A stretch of DNA of 39,811 bases, from assembly GCA_034409055.1 (NCBI GenBank), contig DAOUMU010000162.1, positions 1 through 39,811 on the forward strand, given 5' to 3'. This document shows, in pieces, positions 16,001 through 24,378 of this stretch. The stretch's first letter is position 1. The number at the start of each line of letters is the position of its first letter. A model generated the notes under the pieces. That model saw nothing but the letters and a program-made list of their open reading frames with translations, was not told where the DNA came from and ran no database searches. The position numbers were made by a program, and so were the translations under genes. This stretch comes from DAOUMU01 sp034409055. Lineage in GTDB: Bacteria; Chloroflexota; Anaerolineae; 4572-78; J111.

Positions 16001-16991
16001 CCGTACTTATCGCATCTCAGATTTATTGTCTCCAGAATGGGCCCATCTCTATCGGGCCTATATTCCTGGCATGCGCTCGCAGTTGGCCGTACCGATGCGC
16101 TTTGAAGGGCAAGTGGTGGGCGTGATCAACATTGAGAGTGCCGACGTCAACGCCTTTAGTCAGGATAATGAGCGTCTACTGGAAGGGTTGGCTAAACAGG
16201 CGGCGATTGCCATTCGCAATGCCAAGCGCTACGAGGAACTGGAGAAAACCAAGGATTATCTACTGGCCAGCCAGGTGGTGGCCTGGCTCGGTTTGTTCGG
16301 GGCCGACTGGCAGCATACCATTAACCAAAAGACCTTCAGTATCGGTAATTACGCCAACGGCTTGCGCCGCTGGTTGACCAGGCAAGAGGTGCCACCTGAC
16401 ATCATCAACGAAGTCTTTCAGGCCCTGGAGCGGATTGAAAAAGTGGCGGAAAGCATCCGCTCCGTCCAGTTCACCAGTCAGGTCCCTCCCCAGATGCCCG
16501 GTGAGATCAATGGACAAACCCTTATTGACCAGGAATTGCCAGACATGGTGGACCGTTGGGGCAGTAGCCGTGAGGACGTAGATAAGATTCTTAACCTGAA
16601 TTGCCCAGGGGTAAGGGTGGCAATCGCCCCCCAGTGGTTGAAAGTGGCCATGGAGAAGCTGATCAACAACGCCTTAAAGGCGATGCCTTCGGGGGGACGG
16701 TTGACGGTGGCCACTCGCTTGAGAGGCGATACGGTCCACATTATCTTGAAGGACACGGGCCACGGTATCCCCGACTCTGTCCGCGCTTACTTCTTAAAAC
16801 AGGTTGTGCCCCGAGACAAAGAAGGGGTAGGCACAGGCATGGGGGCCATGATCGCCCGGTTTGTGGCCCTCAGTCACGGTGGTGAGTTGAACCTGGTCAG
16901 AAGTCGTCCCAACGAAGGGACGGAGTTGCTGATGAAACTGCCGGTGGCTACGGATAAAAATGAAGGGCCAGACAATGACGGAGATGAATAG
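13086..16991 (+). CDS. AAA-like / multi-GAF sensor histidine kinase
   Basis: The 1301-residue protein opens with a P-loop ATPase: Walker A GPRFSGKT at 38-45, Walker B-like LVLMVDHLEA near 128-137, and a helical lid to about residue 360. Four GAF-type segments follow at roughly 395-510, 545-700, 705-870 and 885-1045 (for example LDLEKVLTLILEQMGRVLPF and LDLHEILEMILDRTLQLTGA). A helical region with a candidate phospho-accepting histidine (FGADWQHTINQK, about 1075) precedes a HATPase_c domain with N box (EKLINNALKAM), G1 (DTGHGIP) and G2 (GVGTGMGAMIARFV). No membrane helices are seen, so it is a cytoplasmic sensor. Start and end overlap or nearly touch its neighbours. The conserved HisKA motif is not typical, so phosphotransfer by this exact residue is inferred. 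Confidence 0.9.
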   Translation: MTELDTFPQRLHIWQHNRNAINQVIRCVEDGRYCALLGPRFSGKTELLNFVKEVLAQDPTWVCVYLNLQDVEASTLTRFFASLTEVTAQRISELTGCKLVIPVPEAANNLTFRTFLREGVTGLKRDLVLMVDHLEAVPNDLIQILLTSLRAAYMEQQPDEYRLVAVVSGALSLATLTVGESSPFRGIAHRVFVGDLTDDESEALITEHITADGVKASPVARAWLLRASRGDPHLIVRICQRCMQIAGQNPSHQLRVSTVKRVMSEFIRDEALHYGPLQEAVRLIEDDPDLLRCIVLLLERRVVPKRELPLPLSPDLDPLYLTGMVRKVLKEDSYQLRNEIYRQFLTEYFHPGRVGHLLTMAGRWDSAIDYLEASIEAGNDQYRSGLLAATINSMYASEEVERAAAYLIRGLSTAFDIEKVRIWYVSPDGNIRRSVGQQGLTDDNQATPTYDDQLEARVYREARPLRGQEGHNYVKRALPLLIPGRKPVGIVTIFDRLDHDELAGQRERDLQMMGYLNQAARAFQELNERQYQREQEQRRLELAETLREISTVIGGSLDLEKVLTLILEQMGRVLPFDTASIQLLTPGRNALKIIAYKGVDDPSSAETRTFPLEDIYPNVRVWRCKKPLRYSDVRGVFPQFTDPKYQTTRIRAWLGAPLLVRDEAIGVITLDSFTADFYTSEHEHLAMIFASQAAVAIENARLFEETKRRAADLETLAEVAEEISATITGHPPKVLELVLRGACRLTGADCSVIYPFLPGKLVYDKANIATFGLLHPELFAPKDKHRLEDTSLARSIVDRNIRVVHNVMADPDRGLPHAPFIQRESIRAFVGISLRAGNEPLGVLFVNFRQPHEFTGEELETIGRFANQTAFAILNARLYRRAYDDLQQHVAELETIQDIDDAITSTLDLHEILEMILDRTLQLTGATCGYVQLVSDDAQELVLAIVRGTPSVSIGDRLRLGQGVTGMAAQQGRTYRISDLLSPEWAHLYRAYIPGMRSQLAVPMRFEGQVVGVINIESADVNAFSQDNERLLEGLAKQAAIAIRNAKRYEELEKTKDYLLASQVVAWLGLFGADWQHTINQKTFSIGNYANGLRRWLTRQEVPPDIINEVFQALERIEKVAESIRSVQFTSQVPPQMPGEINGQTLIDQELPDMVDRWGSSREDVDKILNLNCPGVRVAIAPQWLKVAMEKLINNALKAMPSGGRLTVATRLRGDTVHIILKDTGHGIPDSVRAYFLKQVVPRDKEGVGTGMGAMIARFVALSHGGELNLVRSRPNEGTELLMKLPVATDKNEGPDNDGDE

Positions 16992-16993
16992 CA

Positions 16994-18580
16994 ATGACCG
17001 AATCACCCAAGCGGGTTTTGGTTGTGGACAACGATCCTGATGTACTGGACTCAGTTGCCTTCAATTTGAAGATCGCTGATTACGAGGTGCTGACTGCCAA
17101 CAGCCTCCAGGAGGCCCAGGAGATTCTGGCGCGTGAGATTGTCCATTTGGCCATTATCGATTTGCGGCTGCAATATGAGGACCGGGTGGAGGACATCAGC
17201 GGCTTCGAGGTGGCCCGGATCGTACCCGATTACATCCCCTGCGTGATATTTACCGCTTATGAAGACAAAGAGAGCATTCGAAAGGCATTAGGTGAGGTCG
17301 GGGCCAGAGCCATTCTGGACAAAAAGAGCCCGGATGCTGCCTCGCAGTTAATTCAAATCGTTGACGACCTGTTTGCTTCAGAGGTGAAAGTCAACTTTGA
17401 TTTAGAAATCGAGGGATCACTCGACTTAAGTGGCCTGGCGAACCAGATGGAAATACTTGTGCCCGATAAAGAATCCCCGCCCTCAGCCGCCGATGTACAG
17501 CAGGTGTTTGGGACCTTGTTCCAAAATGCGGTCAGTATTTATCTGGCCTATTTGCTATCGCCGGAGTCAGTCCCGACGCCCAGCCAGGTCAGTTCAGTCC
17601 TGGTGATGGCTCGACCTCGTTTCGAAAATGCCTGGGGAGCGCCGGTGGTCATCAAATTCAGTGACCAGGATAAAATAAAACGAGAGGCAAACAACTATCG
17701 TCTCCTCAAACCTTTTCTGGGTGGACAGCGGCTGGCCGTTCTGGAGGGGGAAGCCTACTCCCGTCAGCTTGGTGGACTGGTCTACTCACTACTTGGGGCC
17801 GGAGACTGGGAAACCATTCGCCCCTTTAGCGAACTCTTTCTGGCTGAAGATACAGCCAGGCTGATTGGCCTGCTGGAACGATTTTTTAGCCAGACTTTCC
17901 AATCACTTTTTGCCGGTGCCCGCCGAGAAAAGATTAATCTGACCACCATCTATGCCAAGGGGCTAGGCCTGACGCCAAAAAAGTTGCGGACGGCCCTGCA
18001 GGAATTTCGCCCTGATGCCCTCACCGAACCCCGCCTGTGTTTCAATGGATTGCCGGATTCGTTTAGAAATCCGGTGATGTGGGCCGTATCTGACGAGCAG
18101 TTTCGATCCTTCGAGGTGTTTTCACGGCAGTGTCTGTGTCATGGCGACTTGCATAGCCGCAATATGCTGGTCGATGCCGACGGTCACTTCTGGTTGATTG
18201 ACTTTGCTCGCGTCGCGGAGAGCCATGCCCTGCGGGATTTTGTCGAATTGGAGACGGATATCAAGTTTAATCTGCTGCCTGTGGTTGATCTGAAAGCACT
18301 GCTCCCTTTTGAGCAGGCCTTACTCGCGCCGGTCAGTTTTGAGGAAACACCGGGAGATGTTTCCTTTACCAGTGCTCAACTCGACCATACCTACCAGATT
18401 GTTCTGGCTCTGCGCCGCATTGCTGCTCAGTTGATCAACCTGACCGGCGATATACGCGAGTATTATCAGGCGCTCTTGTTACATACGCTGAACATTATGC
18501 GCCTGCAGCACATTAGTTCAGCCAAAAAGGAGTACGCGCTCCTGTCGGCCGCACTCATTTGTGAGTGGCTGGATGAGTGA
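16994..18580 (+). CDS. response regulator receiver fused to kinase-fold (APH-like) domain
   Basis: The receiver domain at residues 5-125 has the acidic pair Asp12/Asp14, phospho-acceptor Asp56 (LAIIDLRL), the Thr in VIFTAY and Lys in ILDKKS, so it should be phosphorylated. Residues 150-510 form a second domain with VVIKFSDQDKIKREANNY (Lys and Glu like a kinase N-lobe) and CHGDLHSRNMLVDADGHFWL followed by IDFARV. These are the catalytic HGDLHxxN and metal-binding IDF motifs of aminoglycoside-phosphotransferase-like kinases. No DNA-binding domain is present. The gene begins 2 bp after the histidine kinase and is its likely partner. The kinase-fold part may correspond to a domain described from conflict systems as a ternary-complex-associated domain; I recall this only loosely. 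Output is therefore likely phosphorylation of something rather than transcription. Confidence 0.85.
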   Translation: MTESPKRVLVVDNDPDVLDSVAFNLKIADYEVLTANSLQEAQEILAREIVHLAIIDLRLQYEDRVEDISGFEVARIVPDYIPCVIFTAYEDKESIRKALGEVGARAILDKKSPDAASQLIQIVDDLFASEVKVNFDLEIEGSLDLSGLANQMEILVPDKESPPSAADVQQVFGTLFQNAVSIYLAYLLSPESVPTPSQVSSVLVMARPRFENAWGAPVVIKFSDQDKIKREANNYRLLKPFLGGQRLAVLEGEAYSRQLGGLVYSLLGAGDWETIRPFSELFLAEDTARLIGLLERFFSQTFQSLFAGARREKINLTTIYAKGLGLTPKKLRTALQEFRPDALTEPRLCFNGLPDSFRNPVMWAVSDEQFRSFEVFSRQCLCHGDLHSRNMLVDADGHFWLIDFARVAESHALRDFVELETDIKFNLLPVVDLKALLPFEQALLAPVSFEETPGDVSFTSAQLDHTYQIVLALRRIAAQLINLTGDIREYYQALLLHTLNIMRLQHISSAKKEYALLSAALICEWLDE

Positions 18581-18630
18581 GATTATTGGCTGTAAAAGGT
18601 GTTTCTTAAATTTGAATCACTACCTCATGC

Positions 18631-18659
18631 TTGACCAAATCGAGCCAAAAGCCTAAACT
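18631..18659 (+). promoter_or_regulatory. candidate promoter of rnj
   Basis: TTGACC (18631-18636), a 17-bp spacer and TAAACT (18654-18659) lie about 70 bp before the GTG start of RNase J. Confidence 0.5.
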
Positions 18660-18730
18660 ATGTAGTCACAAAGTTGGCCAATCCAAAAAGGCATTGACAT
18701 TGTCATAGCGTATTCAAACAGGAGGCTCTC

Positions 18731-20377
18731 GTGAAAGAGCTTTTACGCATTGTTCCTCTCGGTGGTATGGGCGAGGTTGGAAAAAACTTGACCTTGATTG
18801 AATATGGTGATGAGGCCATTGCTATTGACTGTGGGCTGATGTTTCCCGAAAGTGATATGCTGGGCATTGATCTGGTCATCCCGGACGTGACTTATCTGCT
18901 GGATAATCCAGATTTACTCAAAGCCATCTTGCTCACCCACGGTCACGAGGATCACATTGGGGCTTTACCCTATATCTTGCCCCAGGTGCCAGCCCCACTC
19001 TATGCCACGCCCCTGACCCGGGGCTTGATTGAAGTTAAATTACGAGAAGCCAAATTGTTGGCCCAAACAGAGATTAACACGATCGCCACCGATAGTGTGA
19101 TTGAAATTGGGCCTTTTACCATCGAGCCGTTCCACGTGTGCCACTCCATCCCCGACGCCGTTGGTTACGCCATTTACACCCCCCAAGGCTTGATTATTCA
19201 CACCGGCGAATACAAATTTGATACCAACCCAACCTGGGGTGATCTGCCAGATTTTGATCGACTGCGAGCCTACGGTGATGAAGGCGTGCTGGCCCTGCTC
19301 TCTGATAGCACAAACGCCGAACGGCCCGGTCACACCTCCTCGGAGCAAATCGTTAGCGAAACCTTTGACAAAATCTTCGGTCAGGTGCAGGGCCGGGTTA
19401 TTGTTTCTACCTTTGCCTCTAATATTTCCCGGGTGCAACAGGTCGTCAATACGGCCTTGAAATATGACCGAAAGCTGGTGGTTGTTGGCCGGAGCATGGT
19501 CGATAACGTTAAAATGGCTCTGGAGTTGGGCTACCTGACCGTACCAGACGATATGCTGGTGCACGTGGATGATCTGGAAGATTATCCTGACTCGCGAATA
19601 GCCATTGTCTGTACCGGCACCCAGGGCGAGCCAACCAGCGCCCTGGTACGGATGGCCAATCAGGAACACCGCCAGGTTAGTTTGAAAGAAGGGGACACGG
19701 TCATCCTCTCGGCTACGGCTATCCCCGGTAACGAGGAGTTAGTCCATCGGACGATAAACAATCTGTTCCGCCTGGGAGCAGACGTCATTTACCAAAACCT
19801 GAGGTCCGTTCACGTTTCCGGCCACGCCTCTCAGGATGAACAAAAGATGATGCTGGAACTGGTCCGCCCCAAGTATTTTATCCCGGTTCAGGGCGAGTAC
19901 CGGATGCTGGTTCTGCATGGCCGGCTGGGCGAAGCAGTCGGTATTCCCAAAGAAAACATCTTTGTGATTGAGAACGGGCAGGTGATTGAATTTGATGAGG
20001 ATGGTGCTTATCTGGCGGAACGTATTCCTGGTGGTCATATTATGGTTGATGGCCTGGGGGTTGGTGATGTGGGTAACGTCGTTCTGCGAGATCGTCACAT
20101 GCTCTCCCGCGATGGCTTTGTCGTCGTCGTGATCGCCCTCGACGAACAAACGGGTAGATTGGTCGACGGCCCCGATATTATCTCTCGCGGCTTTGTCTAT
20201 GTCCGCGACTCTGAGGATTTACTTGAAGAGGCCAAAGAGCGAGTGATCGACCTGCTGGAGAGTGGTAAGGTCCACCGTGACACCGCTGCCACGGTCATCC
20301 GTGATAATCTGAGCCAGTTCCTTTACAAACGCACCCGCCGTTGGCCTATGATCTTCTCGATGGTGTTGGAGGTTTAA
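18731..20377 (+). CDS. rnj: ribonuclease J
   Basis: The 548-residue protein has the standard RNase J length and order: a metallo-beta-lactamase core, a beta-CASP insert and the remaining lactamase part. Metal ligands are in LLTHGHEDHIG (His70, His72, Asp74, His75); further motifs are IIHTGEYKFD, SDSTN, and SGHASQDEQ near residue 360. It acts in 5'-3' exonucleolytic and endonucleolytic RNA decay and rRNA maturation. The start is GTG with GGAGG 5 bp upstream. The extreme C-terminus (KRTRRWPMIFSMVLEV) is the usual end of the family's dimerisation domain. It stands alone between the signalling operon and a convergent membrane-protein gene. Confidence 0.97.
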   Translation: MKELLRIVPLGGMGEVGKNLTLIEYGDEAIAIDCGLMFPESDMLGIDLVIPDVTYLLDNPDLLKAILLTHGHEDHIGALPYILPQVPAPLYATPLTRGLIEVKLREAKLLAQTEINTIATDSVIEIGPFTIEPFHVCHSIPDAVGYAIYTPQGLIIHTGEYKFDTNPTWGDLPDFDRLRAYGDEGVLALLSDSTNAERPGHTSSEQIVSETFDKIFGQVQGRVIVSTFASNISRVQQVVNTALKYDRKLVVVGRSMVDNVKMALELGYLTVPDDMLVHVDDLEDYPDSRIAIVCTGTQGEPTSALVRMANQEHRQVSLKEGDTVILSATAIPGNEELVHRTINNLFRLGADVIYQNLRSVHVSGHASQDEQKMMLELVRPKYFIPVQGEYRMLVLHGRLGEAVGIPKENIFVIENGQVIEFDEDGAYLAERIPGGHIMVDGLGVGDVGNVVLRDRHMLSRDGFVVVVIALDEQTGRLVDGPDIISRGFVYVRDSEDLLEEAKERVIDLLESGKVHRDTAATVIRDNLSQFLYKRTRRWPMIFSMVLEV

Positions 20378-20430
20378 GAGACAGAGGATTGGCAAACTGG
20401 CGGGATGGAAGGCTGACAGCCCTCCATAAG

Positions 20431-21486
20431 TCAATCTTCTAACCCACCGGGTGTCCAGTTTTCCAGTCCAACCATCACCATGTCCCCGGTTTTCTTCTTT
20501 TCGCGACCCCGTAACCACAACCCCCCCCCCGGCAGACTGCCAACGTAAACGATGGCCTGCTTGACCAAAGACAGGGCAAAAGCTAACGTCTGGGGTACAC
20601 CCACCAATCCATAAAAATAAACATACAAGACAGAGCCGGTGCCCAAGCCGCCAATGCTGATCGGAGCAATTAAGGCCACGGCAATAATTGGATTGAAGAG
20701 AAAAATATAAATTGGGGCAATTTCGCCATGTAAGCCGGCGACAATGGCGATATCCACCAGACCGGTTAACAACACCGTAACTACCCCGACCCCAAAAGCC
20801 CCTAACAGGGCTCCATACTGATAGCGATACGCGCCAAAAGCATCGGAAATACGTTGATAGAGGGGCGCTAAAGGCTTTAACAGTTTTATGGCAAAAATCC
20901 GACCTACCAGTTGCCTCAGTCGATGACTGAGTATAATCGCAAAGCCAGCAATAATAATGACCATACCGACAATAGCTACCATCTCAACCTGAGTCAGGTC
21001 TTTTGCCAGAGTCTCATCGCCAGCCATTTGTCCTACGGGGATAATGTTAACGGCAACCAGTGCTGCCACCACGGCCGTAAACATAAAGGCCAGCAAGCCA
21101 ATAATCCGGTCTACGATCACAGAAACAGCCGCCTCGGCGCTACGCTCTGTGTAGCGAGCCAGACCAAAGCCACGCATCACATCGCCACCGACGTTGGCCG
21201 GTAAAAAGTTGTTAAAAAAGAAACCCACAAAGGTATAATTTGTTAAGGCCCCCAGGGGGACCGGGATACCCTGGGCTCTGAGTAAAATATACCACTTGAT
21301 GGCATTGGTAATGACAGCCGTCACATAAAGGGCCAACGCCAGGAGTAAATACCCATAATTGGCCGTGGTTAAGTGGGTAATCAGGACCGTTCTATCGTGC
21401 GGATCCGATAAAAACCGGTAAAACAGATAGGTCATCAACCCCAGGCTGATGACCACTTTTAGCACAATAGTCAGTTTATCTTTCAA
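20431..21486 (-). CDS. flippase-like (UPF0104 / LPG synthase TM) membrane protein
   Basis: The 351-residue protein has about eight to nine membrane helices. It carries the UPF0104 signature ALTNYTFVGFFFNNFLPANV, then GGDVMRGFGLAR, and ends with SIGGLGTGSVLYVYFYGLVG. The family (AglD-like, lysylphosphatidylglycerol synthase transmembrane region) is linked to lipid-carrier or glycolipid handling. Near the 3' end a run of ten G residues on the coding strand (20521-20530 on the given strand as C) encodes Pro-Gly-Gly-Gly, so slippage would change only the last 30 or so residues. It is convergent with rnj. It is the last gene of a minus-strand glycolipid cluster, whose other end holds a second member of the same family. 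Confidence 0.88.
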   Translation of the reverse strand: MKDKLTIVLKVVISLGLMTYLFYRFLSDPHDRTVLITHLTTANYGYLLLALALYVTAVITNAIKWYILLRAQGIPVPLGALTNYTFVGFFFNNFLPANVGGDVMRGFGLARYTERSAEAAVSVIVDRIIGLLAFMFTAVVAALVAVNIIPVGQMAGDETLAKDLTQVEMVAIVGMVIIIAGFAIILSHRLRQLVGRIFAIKLLKPLAPLYQRISDAFGAYRYQYGALLGAFGVGVVTVLLTGLVDIAIVAGLHGEIAPIYIFLFNPIIAVALIAPISIGGLGTGSVLYVYFYGLVGVPQTLAFALSLVKQAIVYVGSLPGGGLWLRGREKKKTGDMVMVGLENWTPGGLED

Positions 21487-21584
21487 ATGAGTGTCCTTTC
21501 CAGAAAGGTCAACTTATTATGTGGTAAAAGTAAGCCAGGCGCAAAAAAAGTGCAGACGGAAAATGCCTACACTCTTTGCCTTTA

Positions 21585-21620
21585 AACCAGCAGTAAAAAC
21601 AAGATTAGCCTCTGCTGGTT
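21585..21620 (-). terminator. candidate hairpin after GT2 gene
   Basis: Just after the glycosyltransferase stop, AACCAGCAG pairs with CTGCTGGTT over an 18-nt loop. The run of T after it is poor (TTTAAA), so it may only stabilise the 3' end. Confidence 0.35.
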
Positions 21621-21631
21621 GCCTATATCAC

Positions 21632-22600
21632 TCAATTCCGTTTGGCCGGTAAGTGGGGCGAGGTAATATTAATGCCGGTAGCATCCACCGAACGTTTTAC
21701 CTCCTTGGTTGTCCAGGCAATATCCCAAACCACGTGGGTGCGCTTATGGACGCGATAATCCCACCAGCCCAACATGCGAGAATATCCTTCTAAAACGGCC
21801 AACACCCCTAAGATCCAAATTAAGCGCAGCGCCCCCCAAATTTCATCCATGGCCAATTTGGTCAGACGGGGTGCCCCCAAACTGGACACTTCATAACCAT
21901 ACTTGGCTTTTAAGTACAAATGACCAGCATGGTTCCGCCGGCGCTGTTTAATAAAATCTCGCACCGTCTCTGGCCCCATGTTAAAGACCACCGCATCGGG
22001 CGCGTAGCGCACCTGTAACCCACGCCGAATGACTAAAGCTTCTACAAAAGCTTCGTCCATAGCCACATCGGGCGGGATTTGGTCAAATACTTTACGGAAG
22101 GCAATCAATTCACCCAGGCGGGGAATCTCCAGGCAAAGTTGGTGCTCTAATTTTAAGCGCAGGTGAGAAAGAAAACCGACAATATGGTCGGGTGTATTCA
22201 CCGGTACCTTGTGCGCCCCGGTCATCCCCACGGCCGGATCAGCAAACATGCGCACCATGTTTTCAATAGCATCTTCATGGGGAACGGTGTCGCCGCTTTC
22301 CAGCACGCAAATATTTTCTGTGGCATGTTTAAGAAAAACGTTGACGGCACTGGTTTTGCCTTCACGCTTCTCCTGAACATACAACCTAATACGCGAGTCT
22401 AGCGCGGCAAACTCACGGACAACATCTTCCGTGCGGTCGGTGCACCCGGAGGCCACTACAATAATCTCGTTAATGACGACTGTATGCAGCCGTTGGTTCA
22501 ACATTGCCTCCAGGATTTGGGCAATGTTAGCCTCTTCATTGTGGGCGGTAATGCCTACACTGCATTTTATTGTTTCAGGACGCTCAATCAAAATGGTCAA
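21632..22600 (-). CDS. family 2 glycosyltransferase
   Basis: The GT-A fold begins CSVGITAHNEEANIAQILEA and continues EIIVVASGCTDRTEDVVREF, typical of GT2. The position of the usual DXD metal motif reads ESGD (CVLESGDTVPHEDA), so metal binding is non-standard. The C-terminal region has one or two hydrophobic segments (IWILGVLAVLEGY), so membrane association is likely. No ATG is available near the start. I prefer the TTG at 22600 (TILIERPE), which overlaps the upstream gene by 17 bp. TTG codons at 22642 and 22587 are alternatives, the latter with GGAG about 10 bp upstream. Likely role: sugar transfer in envelope glycolipid or polysaccharide synthesis, judging from its neighbours. Confidence 0.85.
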   Translation of the reverse strand: MTILIERPETIKCSVGITAHNEEANIAQILEAMLNQRLHTVVINEIIVVASGCTDRTEDVVREFAALDSRIRLYVQEKREGKTSAVNVFLKHATENICVLESGDTVPHEDAIENMVRMFADPAVGMTGAHKVPVNTPDHIVGFLSHLRLKLEHQLCLEIPRLGELIAFRKVFDQIPPDVAMDEAFVEALVIRRGLQVRYAPDAVVFNMGPETVRDFIKQRRRNHAGHLYLKAKYGYEVSSLGAPRLTKLAMDEIWGALRLIWILGVLAVLEGYSRMLGWWDYRVHKRTHVVWDIAWTTKEVKRSVDATGINITSPHLPAKRN

Positions 22601-22994
22601 TCTCCAAATCAGATTGATCTTTGTTGGGAATATGTTTAGCAAATCTTAAAAAAAGAAACGTTAAAAAGCTACCGGCGGCCATACCAAAGGCAATTGAAAA
22701 ATATGGCGGCCAAAAACCGGGGATATCGCCCAAACCCATCAACACCGCCGGGATAATTGTTAAAATACCGACGGTAAACGCCAAAAGTATGCCACGGGCA
22801 GCCGATAAATCTGGCACGCGAATGGCAATCACAGCCAGAATACCAACACCTACCGTGATCAGGGCGACTTGTTTGCCCAAATAGCGTAACGTTAATACGC
22901 TATTGACCGAGTCTAAAACCGAAACAATTAGTAATAATACCAAATAGAAAAGAGCAAAAGCGACCCATGAAGACTTACCGTAACTTGTTTTCAT
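22584..22994 (-). CDS. four-helix membrane protein
   Basis: The 136-residue protein has four hydrophobic segments (about 10-32, 38-60, 66-88 and 92-115) and a short charged tail ending SDLEIDHFD. No named family is recognised; the layout resembles small accessory membrane proteins found beside GT2 genes. It starts at an ATG and its end overlaps the glycosyltransferase start, so the two are translationally coupled. Confidence 0.7.
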   Translation of the reverse strand: MKTSYGKSSWVAFALFYLVLLLIVSVLDSVNSVLTLRYLGKQVALITVGVGILAVIAIRVPDLSAARGILLAFTVGILTIIPAVLMGLGDIPGFWPPYFSIAFGMAAGSFLTFLFLRFAKHIPNKDQSDLEIDHFD

Positions 22995-23197
22995 TTCAGG
23001 CAGCTTATTAATAACACTAACTCATGGGTTTGAGCAAATTTGTAAACTTGAATCGATATACCATACCATTCTACCATATTTACGCTCCACTGTCATATTG
23101 GGAAAAATCCGATTGAATACCATAAATAATTTACACCATTAATCCCTACAAGTGCATTAGTACTCTTGTACAATTTCTTGGTTTACTCAAGATATAT

Positions 23198-24370
23198 TTA
23201 AGGTATCAACTCATACACGTAGCGAACAATGGTCAAGGTTGCTTCTGGCTGAGCCAGTTTGGCTGCGTTGTGAGCCATTTTAGTCAGAATAGGGTTACCT
23301 GGCCGTAACCAGTCTGACAGCAGAGCGGCGATTTTCTCCGGATTTGGCACATAAAGGCCAGCGTCATGTTCTTCTACATAGTTTACATTGGCTTCTTCCT
23401 GACCCGGAATATAGCCATACAAAATCAATGGCAATTTGGTAATAAGGGCTTCACTAATACTACCAGGGCCAGCTTTGGTTATAAAAACATCGGCCGCTCC
23501 CATCAACTCAGGCATATTGGTCACAAAACCAAAAATGGTGGTGGGAATTTCCCAATCGATTGCCTCTAACTTTTTCCGTAACGATTTGTTGCGTCCAGCT
23601 ACAATAATCAGTTGCGCCAGTGGTATCCGGCGGGCCAGACACCGAGCAATTTCAAATATACTGCCATAGCCTTCACCCCCGCCTGCAATCAATACGGCCG
23701 GTCGATCCAGGTCAAGTCCCAACTTGCGGCGCAGACAGGTTTTTTCCCCGATGCCTCTGGCAAATTTGAGAGCGACCGGCTGGCCAACCACTTTCACTTT
23801 TTCGGTGGGCATCCCGAAACTTAAAGCCTGGGTCCGAGCCGGTTCTGTTGGCACCAGACAAAGGGTTGTTTGAGGTTGGTACCAGGTATGGTAGCCATGA
23901 ACCATATCGGTCACCACCGTTACAAAGGGAACCTGCATACCAGCCTGCCTTAAAACCATCAGCGGATAGAGGGTTATCAGCGGATGAACTGACACAATGA
24001 TATCAGGGTTTTGGGCTTTGAAGAGTTTCCGTAAGCCGGGGGCCACTAGTGGATAGACCGATTTAAGTAAGGTGTTAACCAGGTTAGGCTGATGTTCTAA
24101 CCACCAAAAGCTTTTCCACAACCAGAGGGCATCACTTACCAGCCAACTGTAAGTGTCCCCCAGGCGATTAATCGGCCAGGCAACGTGATTTTTCCAGGCA
24201 TCAACAATGGTCACGGAAACGGTATCGCCATAGAGATAATCGAAACCTTCTTGAATCGCTTCAGCCGCTGCTCGGTGCCCACCGCCTGTGTCAGACATAA
24301 GGATGAGAACCCGCTTACCACCGTCGCCATAGGATGTATTTGAGTCTTGGTTATCGTTTAAGATACCCAT
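23198..24370 (-). CDS. MGDG-synthase-like glycosyltransferase (GT28)
   Basis: The 390-residue protein opens VLILMSDTGGGHRAAAEAIQ, the glycine-rich loop of MGDG synthase and processive diacylglycerol glucosyltransferases. SVHPLITLYPLMVLRQAGMQ and PFVTVVTDMVHGYHTWYQP follow, and then the sugar-nucleotide site VLIAGGGEGYGSIFEIARCL and FITKAGPGSISEALITKLPL. It should transfer galactose or glucose to diacylglycerol or a similar acceptor at the inner membrane face. The N-terminal NDNQDSNTSYGDGG extension is short and polar. It is 8 bp upstream-adjacent to DUF951 in the same orientation, within the glycolipid cluster. Confidence 0.92.
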   Translation of the reverse strand: MGILNDNQDSNTSYGDGGKRVLILMSDTGGGHRAAAEAIQEGFDYLYGDTVSVTIVDAWKNHVAWPINRLGDTYSWLVSDALWLWKSFWWLEHQPNLVNTLLKSVYPLVAPGLRKLFKAQNPDIIVSVHPLITLYPLMVLRQAGMQVPFVTVVTDMVHGYHTWYQPQTTLCLVPTEPARTQALSFGMPTEKVKVVGQPVALKFARGIGEKTCLRRKLGLDLDRPAVLIAGGGEGYGSIFEIARCLARRIPLAQLIIVAGRNKSLRKKLEAIDWEIPTTIFGFVTNMPELMGAADVFITKAGPGSISEALITKLPLILYGYIPGQEEANVNYVEEHDAGLYVPNPEKIAALLSDWLRPGNPILTKMAHNAAKLAQPEATLTIVRYVYELIP

Positions 24371-24378
24371 CAGTCATC

